A stretch of 8,261 nucleotides of DNA, from assembly GCA_011524755.1 (NCBI GenBank), contig WTJR01000108.1, positions 1 to 8,261 on the forward strand, in the 5' to 3' direction. The translations under genes were made by a program, and so were the position numbers. This DNA comes from Halieaceae bacterium (GTDB lineage Bacteria > Pseudomonadota > Gammaproteobacteria > Pseudomonadales > Halieaceae). Below the pieces are notes generated by a model. It had not been told where the DNA came from, made no database searches, and was given only the letters and a program-made list of their open reading frames with translations. Below, piece after piece: positions 1 through 7,175 of the stretch; within the stretch, counting starts at the first letter, position 1, and each line of letters starts with the position of its first letter.

Positions 1-65
1 CCATGCGCGACTTGAATCCGACGGGCAAGAAACTGCCCGCCACTGCCATTACGATCGTCGACTAG
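1..65 (+). CDS. possible 3' end of a gene cut by the left window edge
   Basis: A + strand frame is open from the left edge to a TAG at 63-65. It reads MRDLNPTGKKLPATAITIVD when read from the ATG at 3, but that ATG is probably internal and the gene probably starts outside the window. I do not recognise the fragment. Its stop overlaps by two bases the TAG (62-64 on the other strand) of the transporter gene, so the two genes would converge with no spacer. Twenty codons are too few to prove coding; the support is the tight stop-to-stop packing. A 6-bp inverted repeat (22-27 with 34-39) lies inside it but has no T-run on either strand, so it is not a convincing terminator. Confidence 0.35.
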   Translation, partial: MRDLNPTGKKLPATAITIVD

Positions 66-2017
66 GTCCTGCGATGCTGTTCGAACTGAGCAAGGACATC
101 AGCGATGACCTGCGTCTCAGTCAGACCCCACAAGCAGTACCCCGCTGAGCCAGAGGCTAAGTGCACCTCAGTCACCGAGGTTGATCCCTCGACCGGAAGT
201 GCCACTTCATCACCGCTGGTATCAGAAGAAGCATCGACACCCTGAGGTGCCAGCTTCACCGCATAAACGAAACCAGATTCATCCTCAGCGCCAGCGGTCA
301 GGGCAATCGAGCCATCAGCTCCGCTGTGATTGGTTACCGTTGCAACAACACCATTTTTATTGAGTTCAGCCGCAAACGCCGACAGCGCAGGAAGCACCGT
401 TTCTCGCTGAAACGCTACAACCGCATTATCCGAGGGTGCTGTGAGCAGCGCTCCCAATCGAGACTGCCAGTCAACATCGGCATCTGTATCAAAACTCGCT
501 GAGGCTTTTCCAAAACTCGATTGCATATCGGACTGAAGCGATCGCTGAAGCCCCCAAAGAGCTCCCAACAGAATCAACGAAAAGGGAAGCGCGCTTGCAA
601 TCGTCGCGGTTTGCAGTGCGCCTAAGCCGCCGGTAATCAGGAGCGTAGCCGAGATCGCAGCAATGATCCCTGTCCAAAGAACGCGCTGAAACACAGGCGT
701 CTCATCAACACCACCCGATGCCATCATGTTAAGCACCAGTGCACCACTATCAGCCGAGGTGACAAAAAAGATCACAATCATCACCAAACTCAAGAGCGAT
801 AGATAAAACGTGCCAGGCAAATAGTCGAGGAACAGGAACAACCCAAGTGGCTGATCATTGGCAACGGCCTCGCCAAATGCCACCTCCCCCGCATGAATTA
901 ATTCGATAGCGCTACCACCAAAAACGTTCATCCAAAGCACCACAAACAAGGTCGGCGCCACCATCACACCAATCAAAAACTCCCGAATCGTGCGACCTCG
1001 TGAAATGCGTGCGATGAAGATGCCGACAAAAGGCGCCCAACTAATCCACCAGCCCCAGTAGAAGATGGTCCAGCCACCTAGCCACTCAGTGTCTTCGTAG
1101 GTGAAAAGATTGGTCGACGTGGTTATCAGGTTGGCCACGTAATAACCGAAGTTCTCCAGCGTGCCGCCCAAGATCAGGGCCGTAGGCCCAATCAGGAGCA
1201 CGAAGCACAAGAGCGCTATCGCAAGAAACGAGTTGATCTCTGAGAGGCGTTTAATGCCCGAGTCCAGGCCCAGCGCTACGGATACCGCTGCCATCGCCAT
1301 AATCGCGACGGTGATGGCGAGTTTGAGGCCGCCGGACTCTGGCACACCAAACAGGTAATTGAGGCCCGTGCTCAGCTGCTCGACGCCTAGCCCCAGGCTA
1401 GTTGAAATCCCGAAGGTGGTGCATACGATGGCGAAGACATCGATTGCCGCTCCCCAAGGGCCATAGATGCGCTCCCCTAAAATAGGGTAGAACGCAGAAC
1501 GCAGTGTCAGCGGCAAACCGCGCCTAAACGAAAAATAAGCTAGCACTAAGGCCATCAGTGCGTAGACAGACCAGGCATTGAATCCCCAGTGGAGCATGGT
1601 CAGGTTGACCGCCTGATTCTCTCCACCCACTGCAGCACCCTCACCAACCGGAGGTCTCAGGTAGTGAACCACGGGCTCCGCCACACCATAAAACATGAGC
1701 CCGATCCCAACCCCGGCAGCAAAAAGCATCGATAGCCACGAAAAAAGACTGTAGTCAGGTGACGAATTGTCAGGACCCAGTCGAATGTTGCCGACGCGAG
1801 AAAATGCCAGCACAACCGATGCGACCAATAATATGGCCATCACAATCCCGTAGAACCAACTCGCATTCTCCACGATCGCTGCCTGTAGCGTGCCGAACGC
1901 CGACCCGCTGGCATCGGGAAATAAGAGGACAATACCGACTGTACTCAGCAAAAAGGCAATAGATGGAATGAAAACTGCGCGGTCAACGACAAAACCGCGA
2001 TCGGACAAATTCAACAT
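62..2017 (-). CDS. BCCT family betaine/choline/carnitine-type transporter, BetT-like with long C-terminal domain
   Basis: Inner-membrane secondary transporter that should take up a trimethylammonium or related compatible solute (glycine betaine, choline, possibly DMSP) with sodium or protons. Numbered from the ATG at 2017 (651 aa), the first membrane helix is at about 12-34. The glycine stretch GVGIG is at 102-106, the Trp box WTIFYWGWWISW at about 316-327, the charged loop ARISRGRTIREF at about 336-347, and TSADSGA at 420-426 matches the BetP sodium-site region. After the last helix a hydrophilic domain of about 160 residues ends in QVIADVLAQFEQH, as in BetT-type proteins, where this domain takes part in osmotic control. 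BetT-type choline carriers usually have Asp at the last Gly of the glycine stretch; here it is Gly, as in the betaine carrier BetP, so the substrate is uncertain. The frame extends to a TTG at 2086 (674 aa), but I prefer the ATG at 2017: it is preceded by AAGTAAG and starts just before helix 1. No terminator is visible downstream. Confidence 0.93.
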   Translation of the reverse strand: MLNLSDRGFVVDRAVFIPSIAFLLSTVGIVLLFPDASGSAFGTLQAAIVENASWFYGIVMAILLVASVVLAFSRVGNIRLGPDNSSPDYSLFSWLSMLFAAGVGIGLMFYGVAEPVVHYLRPPVGEGAAVGGENQAVNLTMLHWGFNAWSVYALMALVLAYFSFRRGLPLTLRSAFYPILGERIYGPWGAAIDVFAIVCTTFGISTSLGLGVEQLSTGLNYLFGVPESGGLKLAITVAIMAMAAVSVALGLDSGIKRLSEINSFLAIALLCFVLLIGPTALILGGTLENFGYYVANLITTSTNLFTYEDTEWLGGWTIFYWGWWISWAPFVGIFIARISRGRTIREFLIGVMVAPTLFVVLWMNVFGGSAIELIHAGEVAFGEAVANDQPLGLFLFLDYLPGTFYLSLLSLVMIVIFFVTSADSGALVLNMMASGGVDETPVFQRVLWTGIIAAISATLLITGGLGALQTATIASALPFSLILLGALWGLQRSLQSDMQSSFGKASASFDTDADVDWQSRLGALLTAPSDNAVVAFQRETVLPALSAFAAELNKNGVVATVTNHSGADGSIALTAGAEDESGFVYAVKLAPQGVDASSDTSGDEVALPVEGSTSVTEVHLASGSAGYCLWGLTETQVIADVLAQFEQHRRT

Positions 2018-2142
2018 GAAACGCTTACTTATTAGAGTGTCGATGAAGTGTAACAGTAACTGCCTCGCAAACACTTCCTCGCGCAATTAAAAGAGTAAAA
2101 AGTAGTTTGCGTATTAATTATTCACAGTTTTTATAAATTTAA

Positions 2143-2154
2143 TGTTTTAAAACA
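2143..2154. repeat. perfect 12-bp palindrome TGTTTTAAAACA, candidate operator
   Basis: The sequence equals its own reverse complement over 12 bases and the symmetry stops at both flanks. It lies in the AT-rich part of the divergent region, about 126 bases from the transporter ATG and 88 from the receptor ATG, where a dimeric regulator could act on both genes. It matches no operator I can name with confidence, and short AT-rich palindromes arise by chance fairly often. Confidence 0.3.
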
Positions 2155-2210
2155 ATAGGTTAATCCATCTGCGTGGCGGGCTATACCAATGAAATACTTT
2201 GAGCTAGAAT

Positions 2211-2235
2211 CTTCCGACCACTCTAATAACGGAAG
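2211..2235 (+). promoter_or_regulatory. hairpin covering the receptor Shine-Dalgarno
   Basis: CTTCCG (2211-2216) is the reverse complement of CGGAAG (2230-2235), with a 13-base loop. The right arm contains GGAAG, the ribosome-binding site six bases before the receptor ATG at 2242. If transcription starts upstream of 2211, this 6-bp stem could partly hide the site and damp translation; if it starts near 2217 the left arm is absent from the mRNA. The inverted repeat and the Shine-Dalgarno are seen directly; the control role is inference. Confidence 0.35.
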
Positions 2236-2241
2236 TGTTTT

Positions 2242-5097
2242 ATGTTTCTCACCAATAAGTTTGGCAAGCGGCCTTTATCGCTTGCTGTAGCCGCTGCTAT
2301 TGCGCCGGCTTTAGCGTCCACAGCACTCGCGCAAAACCCTCAGCTTGAGGAAGTTGTCGTTACTGCGACCAAGCGTGCTGAAAACCTTCAAGATGTTCCG
2401 ATCTCAGTCAACGCCTTGTCTGGCGATGCCATGCGGTCGCAGAACATTATGACCTTCGATGACTACGTCGAGTTCCTGCCTAACGTTGTAAGCGCCGGTA
2501 TCGGTCCAGGTCAGAAAGAAATTTACATCCGCGGTTCGGCCTCTGAGCAGTCGTCTATCACGGTTGCACCAGCACAGGGCTCTGCTCCCGGTGTAGCACT
2601 GTACTTCGACGAGATGCCCGTATCGTTTGGTGCTCGTAACCTCGACGTATATGCAGCTGACCTCGAGCGTATTGAGGTGCTTTCTGGCCCTCAGGGCACA
2701 CTCTTCGGAGCGAGCTCGCAGTCGGGCAACATGCGCCTCATTACTAACAAGCCTAACCAGGACGAGTTCGAAGCCAGCATTGACTTTGGCATGAGCTCAA
2801 CGTCGGGCGGCGCAGGCAGTAATAATGTCGAGGCGATGATCAACATCCCATTGAGTGATCGCGCAGCCGTTCGTTTCGTTGGCTACAGCGATAACCAAGG
2901 TGGTTGGATTGACAACGTATCGGGCACCTTTACACCGAACGGTGAGGTTATCGATCGTAACAACTCGGCTGGGTACGGACCCTTCTTCGGTGACTTCCCA
3001 CTGACGACAATTCAATCAGCCTCAAACGCAGATCTTGCTGAGGATGACTGGAACGAAGCCAAGTACAACGGTTTCCGTGTCGCGGCGAGCTACGATTTCA
3101 ACGATGAGTGGAGTGGCTTGTTGACTCACATGTCGCAGGAAATCGATGTCGAAGGTTCATTCTTGGTCGACCCAAGCTTGGGTGACGAGAAGTCTATGAA
3201 GTTTGTGCCTGAGCACAACCTCGATGAGTTCGATATCACAACTTGGACCCTCGAGGGCCGACTGGCCAATCTCGATGTGGTTTACACCGGTGGTTACATC
3301 GATCGTGAAGTGGATGCGCTCATCGACTACACCCACTACAACAACGGCGGTGGCTACATCACGTACTACCTCTGTAGCGGCAACATCTACTCAGGTGACA
3401 AGGCCAATGCGCGCAACACGTGTTTTGACCCCACCAAGCAGTATGCTGATGCTTCAACCAACGAGCGAACTACACACGAATTCCGTGTCAGCAGCGACCC
3501 AGACAACCGTCTGCGCTGGATGGCGGGTGTGTACATGAGCGATGTCGACACCACGCACATTGGTGAATTCCAGTACATGTCGACCAATGATGCGTTCAGT
3601 GAGCACATCGTTAACTACTTCGGTTCAGGTGACCCCTTCCAGGTTGGTAACACCACCATTCCGAACACAGCGGGAACGAACACCACGGGTCCACGTAGCC
3701 CACTGACAACGTTCTACAACGACTTTGGTCGTAGTGAAGAGGAAACGGCCTTCTTTGGTGAGGTGGCGTTTGACCTAAGTGATGATCTGACGGTGTCTTT
3801 GAGCGCACGTCGATATGATCTGAAGTCACAGCTGCAGGGCGCTTCGAACTTCTCGTTCGGTTGTCGTTATGGCGCACCATTCACCGATCGTGACACGCCT
3901 GCAGGCGCCGGGTTCGGCAATGCTGAAGTCACGCCTGATGGTCGCTGTAACAGTAATGCCTTCAGTAACGATGTAACGGCACGTCTTCTTACATTAGGTG
4001 CCTACGGTGCATCGGGTGATGACAACATCATCTTGAACGCAACCAGCCCGAACGGTGCGCGTGACATGTTCCGTGGTGGTGGTAGCAACGCAGCCACATT
4101 AGCCGCGATCCAGAACGGCAACCTGGATATCAGTGATATCTCTGCTGACGGATCAACGGAAGAAGAAGACACAATCGTTCGACTGTCTCTGAACTACAAC
4201 CTGTCCGATGACGTCATGGTTTACGGTATCTACTCAGAGGGCTATCGCCCAGCGACGCAGAACCGTAACGCAGGCCAGTTGGCAGCAAACCAGAGCGGTG
4301 TATACGAGGGGTATGTGGTACCAGCAGTAGCGGTCACCGATACACTCGAGAACATCGAGTTCGGTATGAAGGGCGAGTTCCTCGATCGCACACTGCGATT
4401 GAATGCAAGCTTCTACATGACCGAGATCACTGACCTACAGGTATCTCGTTTTGACCCATCAAACGTAGCGTTCCTCGTCTTCATGGAGAACGTTGGTGAT
4501 GCAGAGTCAAACGGTATCGATGTGGATTTCCAGTGGGCTGCCGGCAACAATCTGTTGATTTCAGGTGCTGCTAGCTTCCTCGACACGGAAATCACTCGTC
4601 TGAACCCTCAGCTGCAGGGTGTTGCGGTTCCTGTTGGATCAGAGTTGCCTCTAGCACCTCGCTTCTCGGGTAACATCCGCGTCCGCTACGACTATGAAGT
4701 GCCCAGCATGGGCGCCAATGGCTACGTGACAGCAGCGTTGACCCACCGTGGTGAGTCAGTTGCCGGTATCGTAGGTAGTGCAGCCTTTATGGATGACACA
4801 GGTGTTCTCGCCTATGGCGCTTCATCAGGTCTCGGTCTGCAGAATGAAGGTGGTACGTTTGGTACGGTTAATGACCGCACAGGCAACCTTCCTTCAAACT
4901 CTCGTTTCGTTAACGAGTCTGCAACCATGATCAACCTGAGCGCTGGTCTTGAGAAAGACAACTGGCTCGCTGAGGTTTACGTTCGTAACCTCACAAGTGA
5001 AGAAGGTGCGATCGTGCAAACGGCGGGTAAGTTCTCGCCTGAAGCTACGGTCAACCGACCCAGAACGCTTGGTTTGAGACTCTCTTACCGCTTCTGA
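2242..5097 (+). CDS. TonB-dependent outer-membrane receptor
   Basis: Outer-membrane beta-barrel that imports a substrate into the periplasm using energy from TonB-ExbBD. The 951-aa product starts with a signal peptide (KR at 9-10, hydrophobic core about 12-29, likely cut after ALA at 28-30). A TonB box follows (EEVVVTATKR, 36-45), then a plug domain at about 46-172 with VPISVNALS and LERIEVLSGPQGTLFGA. The plug ends in SSQSGNMRLITNKP, where many homologues have a Gly-Gly-xx-Asn-Ile/Leu-Ile-Thr form. The rest is alternating barrel strands and loops, ending in LGLRLSYRF with the C-terminal Phe typical of outer-membrane barrels. Two cysteine pairs, C378/C394 and C541/C569, fall in presumed surface loops. 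Length is normal for the large group lacking a signalling domain. The ATG has GGAAG six bases upstream. The substrate cannot be read from the sequence; nothing marks it as a siderophore, vitamin B12 or SusC-type receptor. A strong terminator follows. Confidence 0.95.
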   Translation: MFLTNKFGKRPLSLAVAAAIAPALASTALAQNPQLEEVVVTATKRAENLQDVPISVNALSGDAMRSQNIMTFDDYVEFLPNVVSAGIGPGQKEIYIRGSASEQSSITVAPAQGSAPGVALYFDEMPVSFGARNLDVYAADLERIEVLSGPQGTLFGASSQSGNMRLITNKPNQDEFEASIDFGMSSTSGGAGSNNVEAMINIPLSDRAAVRFVGYSDNQGGWIDNVSGTFTPNGEVIDRNNSAGYGPFFGDFPLTTIQSASNADLAEDDWNEAKYNGFRVAASYDFNDEWSGLLTHMSQEIDVEGSFLVDPSLGDEKSMKFVPEHNLDEFDITTWTLEGRLANLDVVYTGGYIDREVDALIDYTHYNNGGGYITYYLCSGNIYSGDKANARNTCFDPTKQYADASTNERTTHEFRVSSDPDNRLRWMAGVYMSDVDTTHIGEFQYMSTNDAFSEHIVNYFGSGDPFQVGNTTIPNTAGTNTTGPRSPLTTFYNDFGRSEEETAFFGEVAFDLSDDLTVSLSARRYDLKSQLQGASNFSFGCRYGAPFTDRDTPAGAGFGNAEVTPDGRCNSNAFSNDVTARLLTLGAYGASGDDNIILNATSPNGARDMFRGGGSNAATLAAIQNGNLDISDISADGSTEEEDTIVRLSLNYNLSDDVMVYGIYSEGYRPATQNRNAGQLAANQSGVYEGYVVPAVAVTDTLENIEFGMKGEFLDRTLRLNASFYMTEITDLQVSRFDPSNVAFLVFMENVGDAESNGIDVDFQWAAGNNLLISGAASFLDTEITRLNPQLQGVAVPVGSELPLAPRFSGNIRVRYDYEVPSMGANGYVTAALTHRGESVAGIVGSAAFMDDTGVLAYGASSGLGLQNEGGTFGTVNDRTGNLPSNSRFVNESATMINLSAGLEKDNWLAEVYVRNLTSEEGAIVQTAGKFSPEATVNRPRTLGLRLSYRF

Positions 5098-5125
5098 TTG
5101 AGAGCCTAAGTTAGTACCCTATAAA
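5098..5125 (+). promoter_or_regulatory. candidate sigma70 promoter for the sulfotransferase pair
   Basis: TTGAGA (5098-5103), a 16-bp spacer and TATAAA (5120-5125) match the consensus at five of six bases in each box. The -35 starts right after the receptor stop codon. The predicted start is near A5132, in the right part of the terminator's left arm, giving a leader of about 46 bases before the GTG at 5178. Such a transcript would lack most of the left arm and could not form the terminator. This is pattern matching by eye only. Confidence 0.45.
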
Positions 5126-5150
5126 GGGCGGACAATGTCCGCCCTTTTTT
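5123..5150 (+). terminator. intrinsic terminator of the receptor gene
   Basis: An 11-bp perfect stem pairs AAAGGGCGGAC (5123-5133) with GTCCGCCCTTT (5137-5147) around a three-base AAT loop. It has a GC-rich core and a run of six T at 5145-5150. It begins 26 bases after the receptor stop and ends 28 bases before the next gene, so receptor transcripts should mostly stop here. Confidence 0.93.
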
Positions 5151-5177
5151 ATTTCTACCAAGAAGAACGTTTATCCA

Positions 5178-7175
5178 GTGATTGCAGAGTCGATTCAACA
5201 AGCCCGAGTAGCCATGGGCAAGCGAGCCTTTAGCGAGTCTCGGGCCTTACTCAGCGAAGCACTCATGGCTGAGCCAGATAACTTTGAAGCACGCTACACC
5301 CTCGCGGTACTAGAACGCGCAGAAGGTAATCACGATAAAGCGCTAGAACTCCTGACTGCTCTGACAGCAGAAAAGCCCGACTTTGGCAGGGGCTTTCAAG
5401 AGATGGGCTTGTGCGAGCTTGCTTTGAAGCGTGAGCAACAAGCGGTATCTGCATTTGAAGAGGCTGTGGACCGTGATGGATCTCTGATTGATAGCTGGAA
5501 GTTCATCACGGCCTACTACCGACGAACGGGCGATTCTCGAGCTGAACAGGCGGGTAAACAAGTTGAATTTCTTGCCGCACTCCCTGGCGAACTACGAACC
5601 GTTATTAGCTACCTTGCAGCTAATCGACTCGGCGATGCGGAGCGTCTTTGCCGCTACTTCATGCAGCAGAACAAAACACATGTTGAAGGCATGCGTTTGA
5701 TGGCTGAGATCGCTACGCGAACGGGTGTATTCGACGACGCAGAATTCCTCCTCGAAACGGTCATGGAGCTTGAGCCCGAGCACTACGACGCTGAAATCCA
5801 GCTGACTCACGTTCTACTCAGACGCCAGCGCTTCCATAAGGCGCACTCGCGCGCGCAGTCCATGTACCAACGTTTCGATAATCCTCCCCAGCAGGTGCAA
5901 GCGCTGTACGCGTCGGTCTGTTTTGGTGTCGGTGAGAACGAGGAGGCTATCCGGGTGTATCAAGAGATGATCCGGACGATGCCGAAAGACCCGGCGCTTC
6001 GGGTTTCGCTCGCACACATCTACAACGCGACCGGCGAATCCCATCGTGCTATCGACCTTTTCAAGCAGGCTTATGACTTGAACCCAAGTTTTGGCGACGC
6101 CTTTTGGAGCTTGGCAAACACCAAGTCCTATCGCTTCACTGAGGATGAAGTCAACGCGATGACCGAAAGGTTGAGTAGCGATAACACTCCCGAGCTCGAC
6201 CGTATTCAAATGCACTTTGCGCTTGGGAAGGCATACGAGGACAGTAAAAATTTTGCGGCCGCGTTTGAAAACTATCAACAAGGAAACGCACTAAAGCTTG
6301 CGGCATCGAATCACAGCCGTGAGCAGCTCGACATCCGCGTCTCCACCCAAATAGATGTCTGCAAAGCCTCATTGTTTGATCGCCTTGGCGATGTAGGCCA
6401 TGCCGCCCCGGACCCTATCTTTATAGTGGGATTGCCTCGTGCGGGCTCAACCTTGCTAGAGCAAATACTCGCATCGCATTCACAAGTGGATGGCACGATG
6501 GAGTTGCACGACATTCTCGATCTGGCCAAGCGATTGCGCGGCCGAGATAAGGCGAGCGACCCTAGCCCACGCTATCCGCGTATTTTGGGCGAGCTACCGG
6601 CTGAACGGTTTGAACAATTCGGCAAGCAATTTATCGATGACACGCGCGCCTACCGAGGCTCTGCACCGCGTTTTATCGACAAAATGCCAAACAACTTTTT
6701 CCACGTGGGGCTCATCAAACTCATCCTTCCGAATGCGAAAGTAATCGATGCTCGACGACACCCCATGGCGTGTTGCTTTAGCGGTTACAAACAGTTGTTT
6801 GGTGAAGGTCAGGAGTTCTCCTACGGCTTGGAGGAGATAGGTAACTACTACAAGCAGTACGTTGATCTCATGAACCATTGGGATGAGGTATTACCCGGCT
6901 TTGTTTTGCGCGTTCAACATGAGGATGTCATCGACGACCTCGAGACTCAGGTGCGGCGCATTCTGGACTTCTGTGGGCTCGAATTTGAGGAATCCTGCGT
7001 GGAATTTCACAAGACGAAACGCACCGTAAGAACACCCAGTGCGGAGCAAGTTCGCCAGCCCATCAATACCTCAGGCGTCGATCAATGGCGTAACTTTGAG
7101 GAATACCTTGACCCACTCAAACGTGCTCTCGGCCCCGAGCTGTTGACTGCCTATGGGATAGATCCTCCTCGATGA
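5178..7175 (+). CDS. TPR-repeat sulfotransferase
   Basis: Predicted cytoplasmic 665-aa enzyme that moves a sulfuryl group from PAPS to an unknown acceptor. No signal peptide is visible. Residues 1 to about 375 are tetratricopeptide helices, clearest at 36-69, 170-201 and 272-303 (A/L-x-x-Y/L, G-x-x-x-x-A and P spacing), probably for binding an acceptor or partner protein. The sulfotransferase domain starts at about 412: FIVGLPRAGSTLLEQIL (415-431) is the 5'-phosphosulfate loop, E442 in GTMELHDI lies where tyrosylprotein sulfotransferases carry their catalytic Glu, and DARRHPMACCFSGY (524-537) is the 3'-phosphate region with Arg and Ser. LRVQHEDVIDDLE (577-589) and RTVRTPSAEQVRQPI (615-629) are typical C-terminal family motifs. 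Domain order and length are usual for this family. The start is GTG; the in-frame TAG at 5112 leaves no other upstream start I can find, and the ATG at 5214 would cut into the first helix. Shine-Dalgarno is weak. It overlaps the next gene by four bases. Confidence 0.93.
   Translation: MIAESIQQARVAMGKRAFSESRALLSEALMAEPDNFEARYTLAVLERAEGNHDKALELLTALTAEKPDFGRGFQEMGLCELALKREQQAVSAFEEAVDRDGSLIDSWKFITAYYRRTGDSRAEQAGKQVEFLAALPGELRTVISYLAANRLGDAERLCRYFMQQNKTHVEGMRLMAEIATRTGVFDDAEFLLETVMELEPEHYDAEIQLTHVLLRRQRFHKAHSRAQSMYQRFDNPPQQVQALYASVCFGVGENEEAIRVYQEMIRTMPKDPALRVSLAHIYNATGESHRAIDLFKQAYDLNPSFGDAFWSLANTKSYRFTEDEVNAMTERLSSDNTPELDRIQMHFALGKAYEDSKNFAAAFENYQQGNALKLAASNHSREQLDIRVSTQIDVCKASLFDRLGDVGHAAPDPIFIVGLPRAGSTLLEQILASHSQVDGTMELHDILDLAKRLRGRDKASDPSPRYPRILGELPAERFEQFGKQFIDDTRAYRGSAPRFIDKMPNNFFHVGLIKLILPNAKVIDARRHPMACCFSGYKQLFGEGQEFSYGLEEIGNYYKQYVDLMNHWDEVLPGFVLRVQHEDVIDDLETQVRRILDFCGLEFEESCVEFHKTKRTVRTPSAEQVRQPINTSGVDQWRNFEEYLDPLKRALGPELLTAYGIDPPR

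Larger units (their letters stand above)
2018..2241. promoter_or_regulatory. divergent intergenic control region
   Basis: This region lies between the divergent transporter and receptor genes and should hold the promoters of both. Bases 2087-2160 are strongly AT-rich, unlike the coding DNA on each side. For the receptor, TAGAAT at 2205-2210 is a reasonable -10 box but has no good -35. TTGAGC (2199-2204), 17 bp, TCTAAT (2222-2227) scores better, yet would start transcription about 8 bases before the ATG and cut off the Shine-Dalgarno. I could not fix a promoter for the transporter strand. If the transporter starts at the TTG at 2086, bases 2018-2086 are coding. Confidence 0.5.

Noticed and set aside
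22..39. Inverted repeat CGGGCA/TGCCCG just after the transporter stop, considered as its terminator
   Set aside because: The stem is only 6 bp and no T-run follows on the - strand; it also lies in a possible coding tail.
2199..2227. TTGAGC-N17-TCTAAT as the receptor promoter
   Set aside because: It would start transcription near 2234, within the Shine-Dalgarno, leaving about 8 bases of leader; it is not a convincing main promoter.
3203..3538. 111-codon + strand frame inside the receptor gene
   Set aside because: It is an alternate-frame shadow with a low-complexity Thr/Ser-rich translation; the receptor frame is intact through the region.
5814..6281. 155-codon open frame on the - strand inside the TPR-sulfotransferase gene
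   Set aside because: It is fully antisense to a well-supported gene whose protein motifs continue on both sides, and its translation shows no family features.
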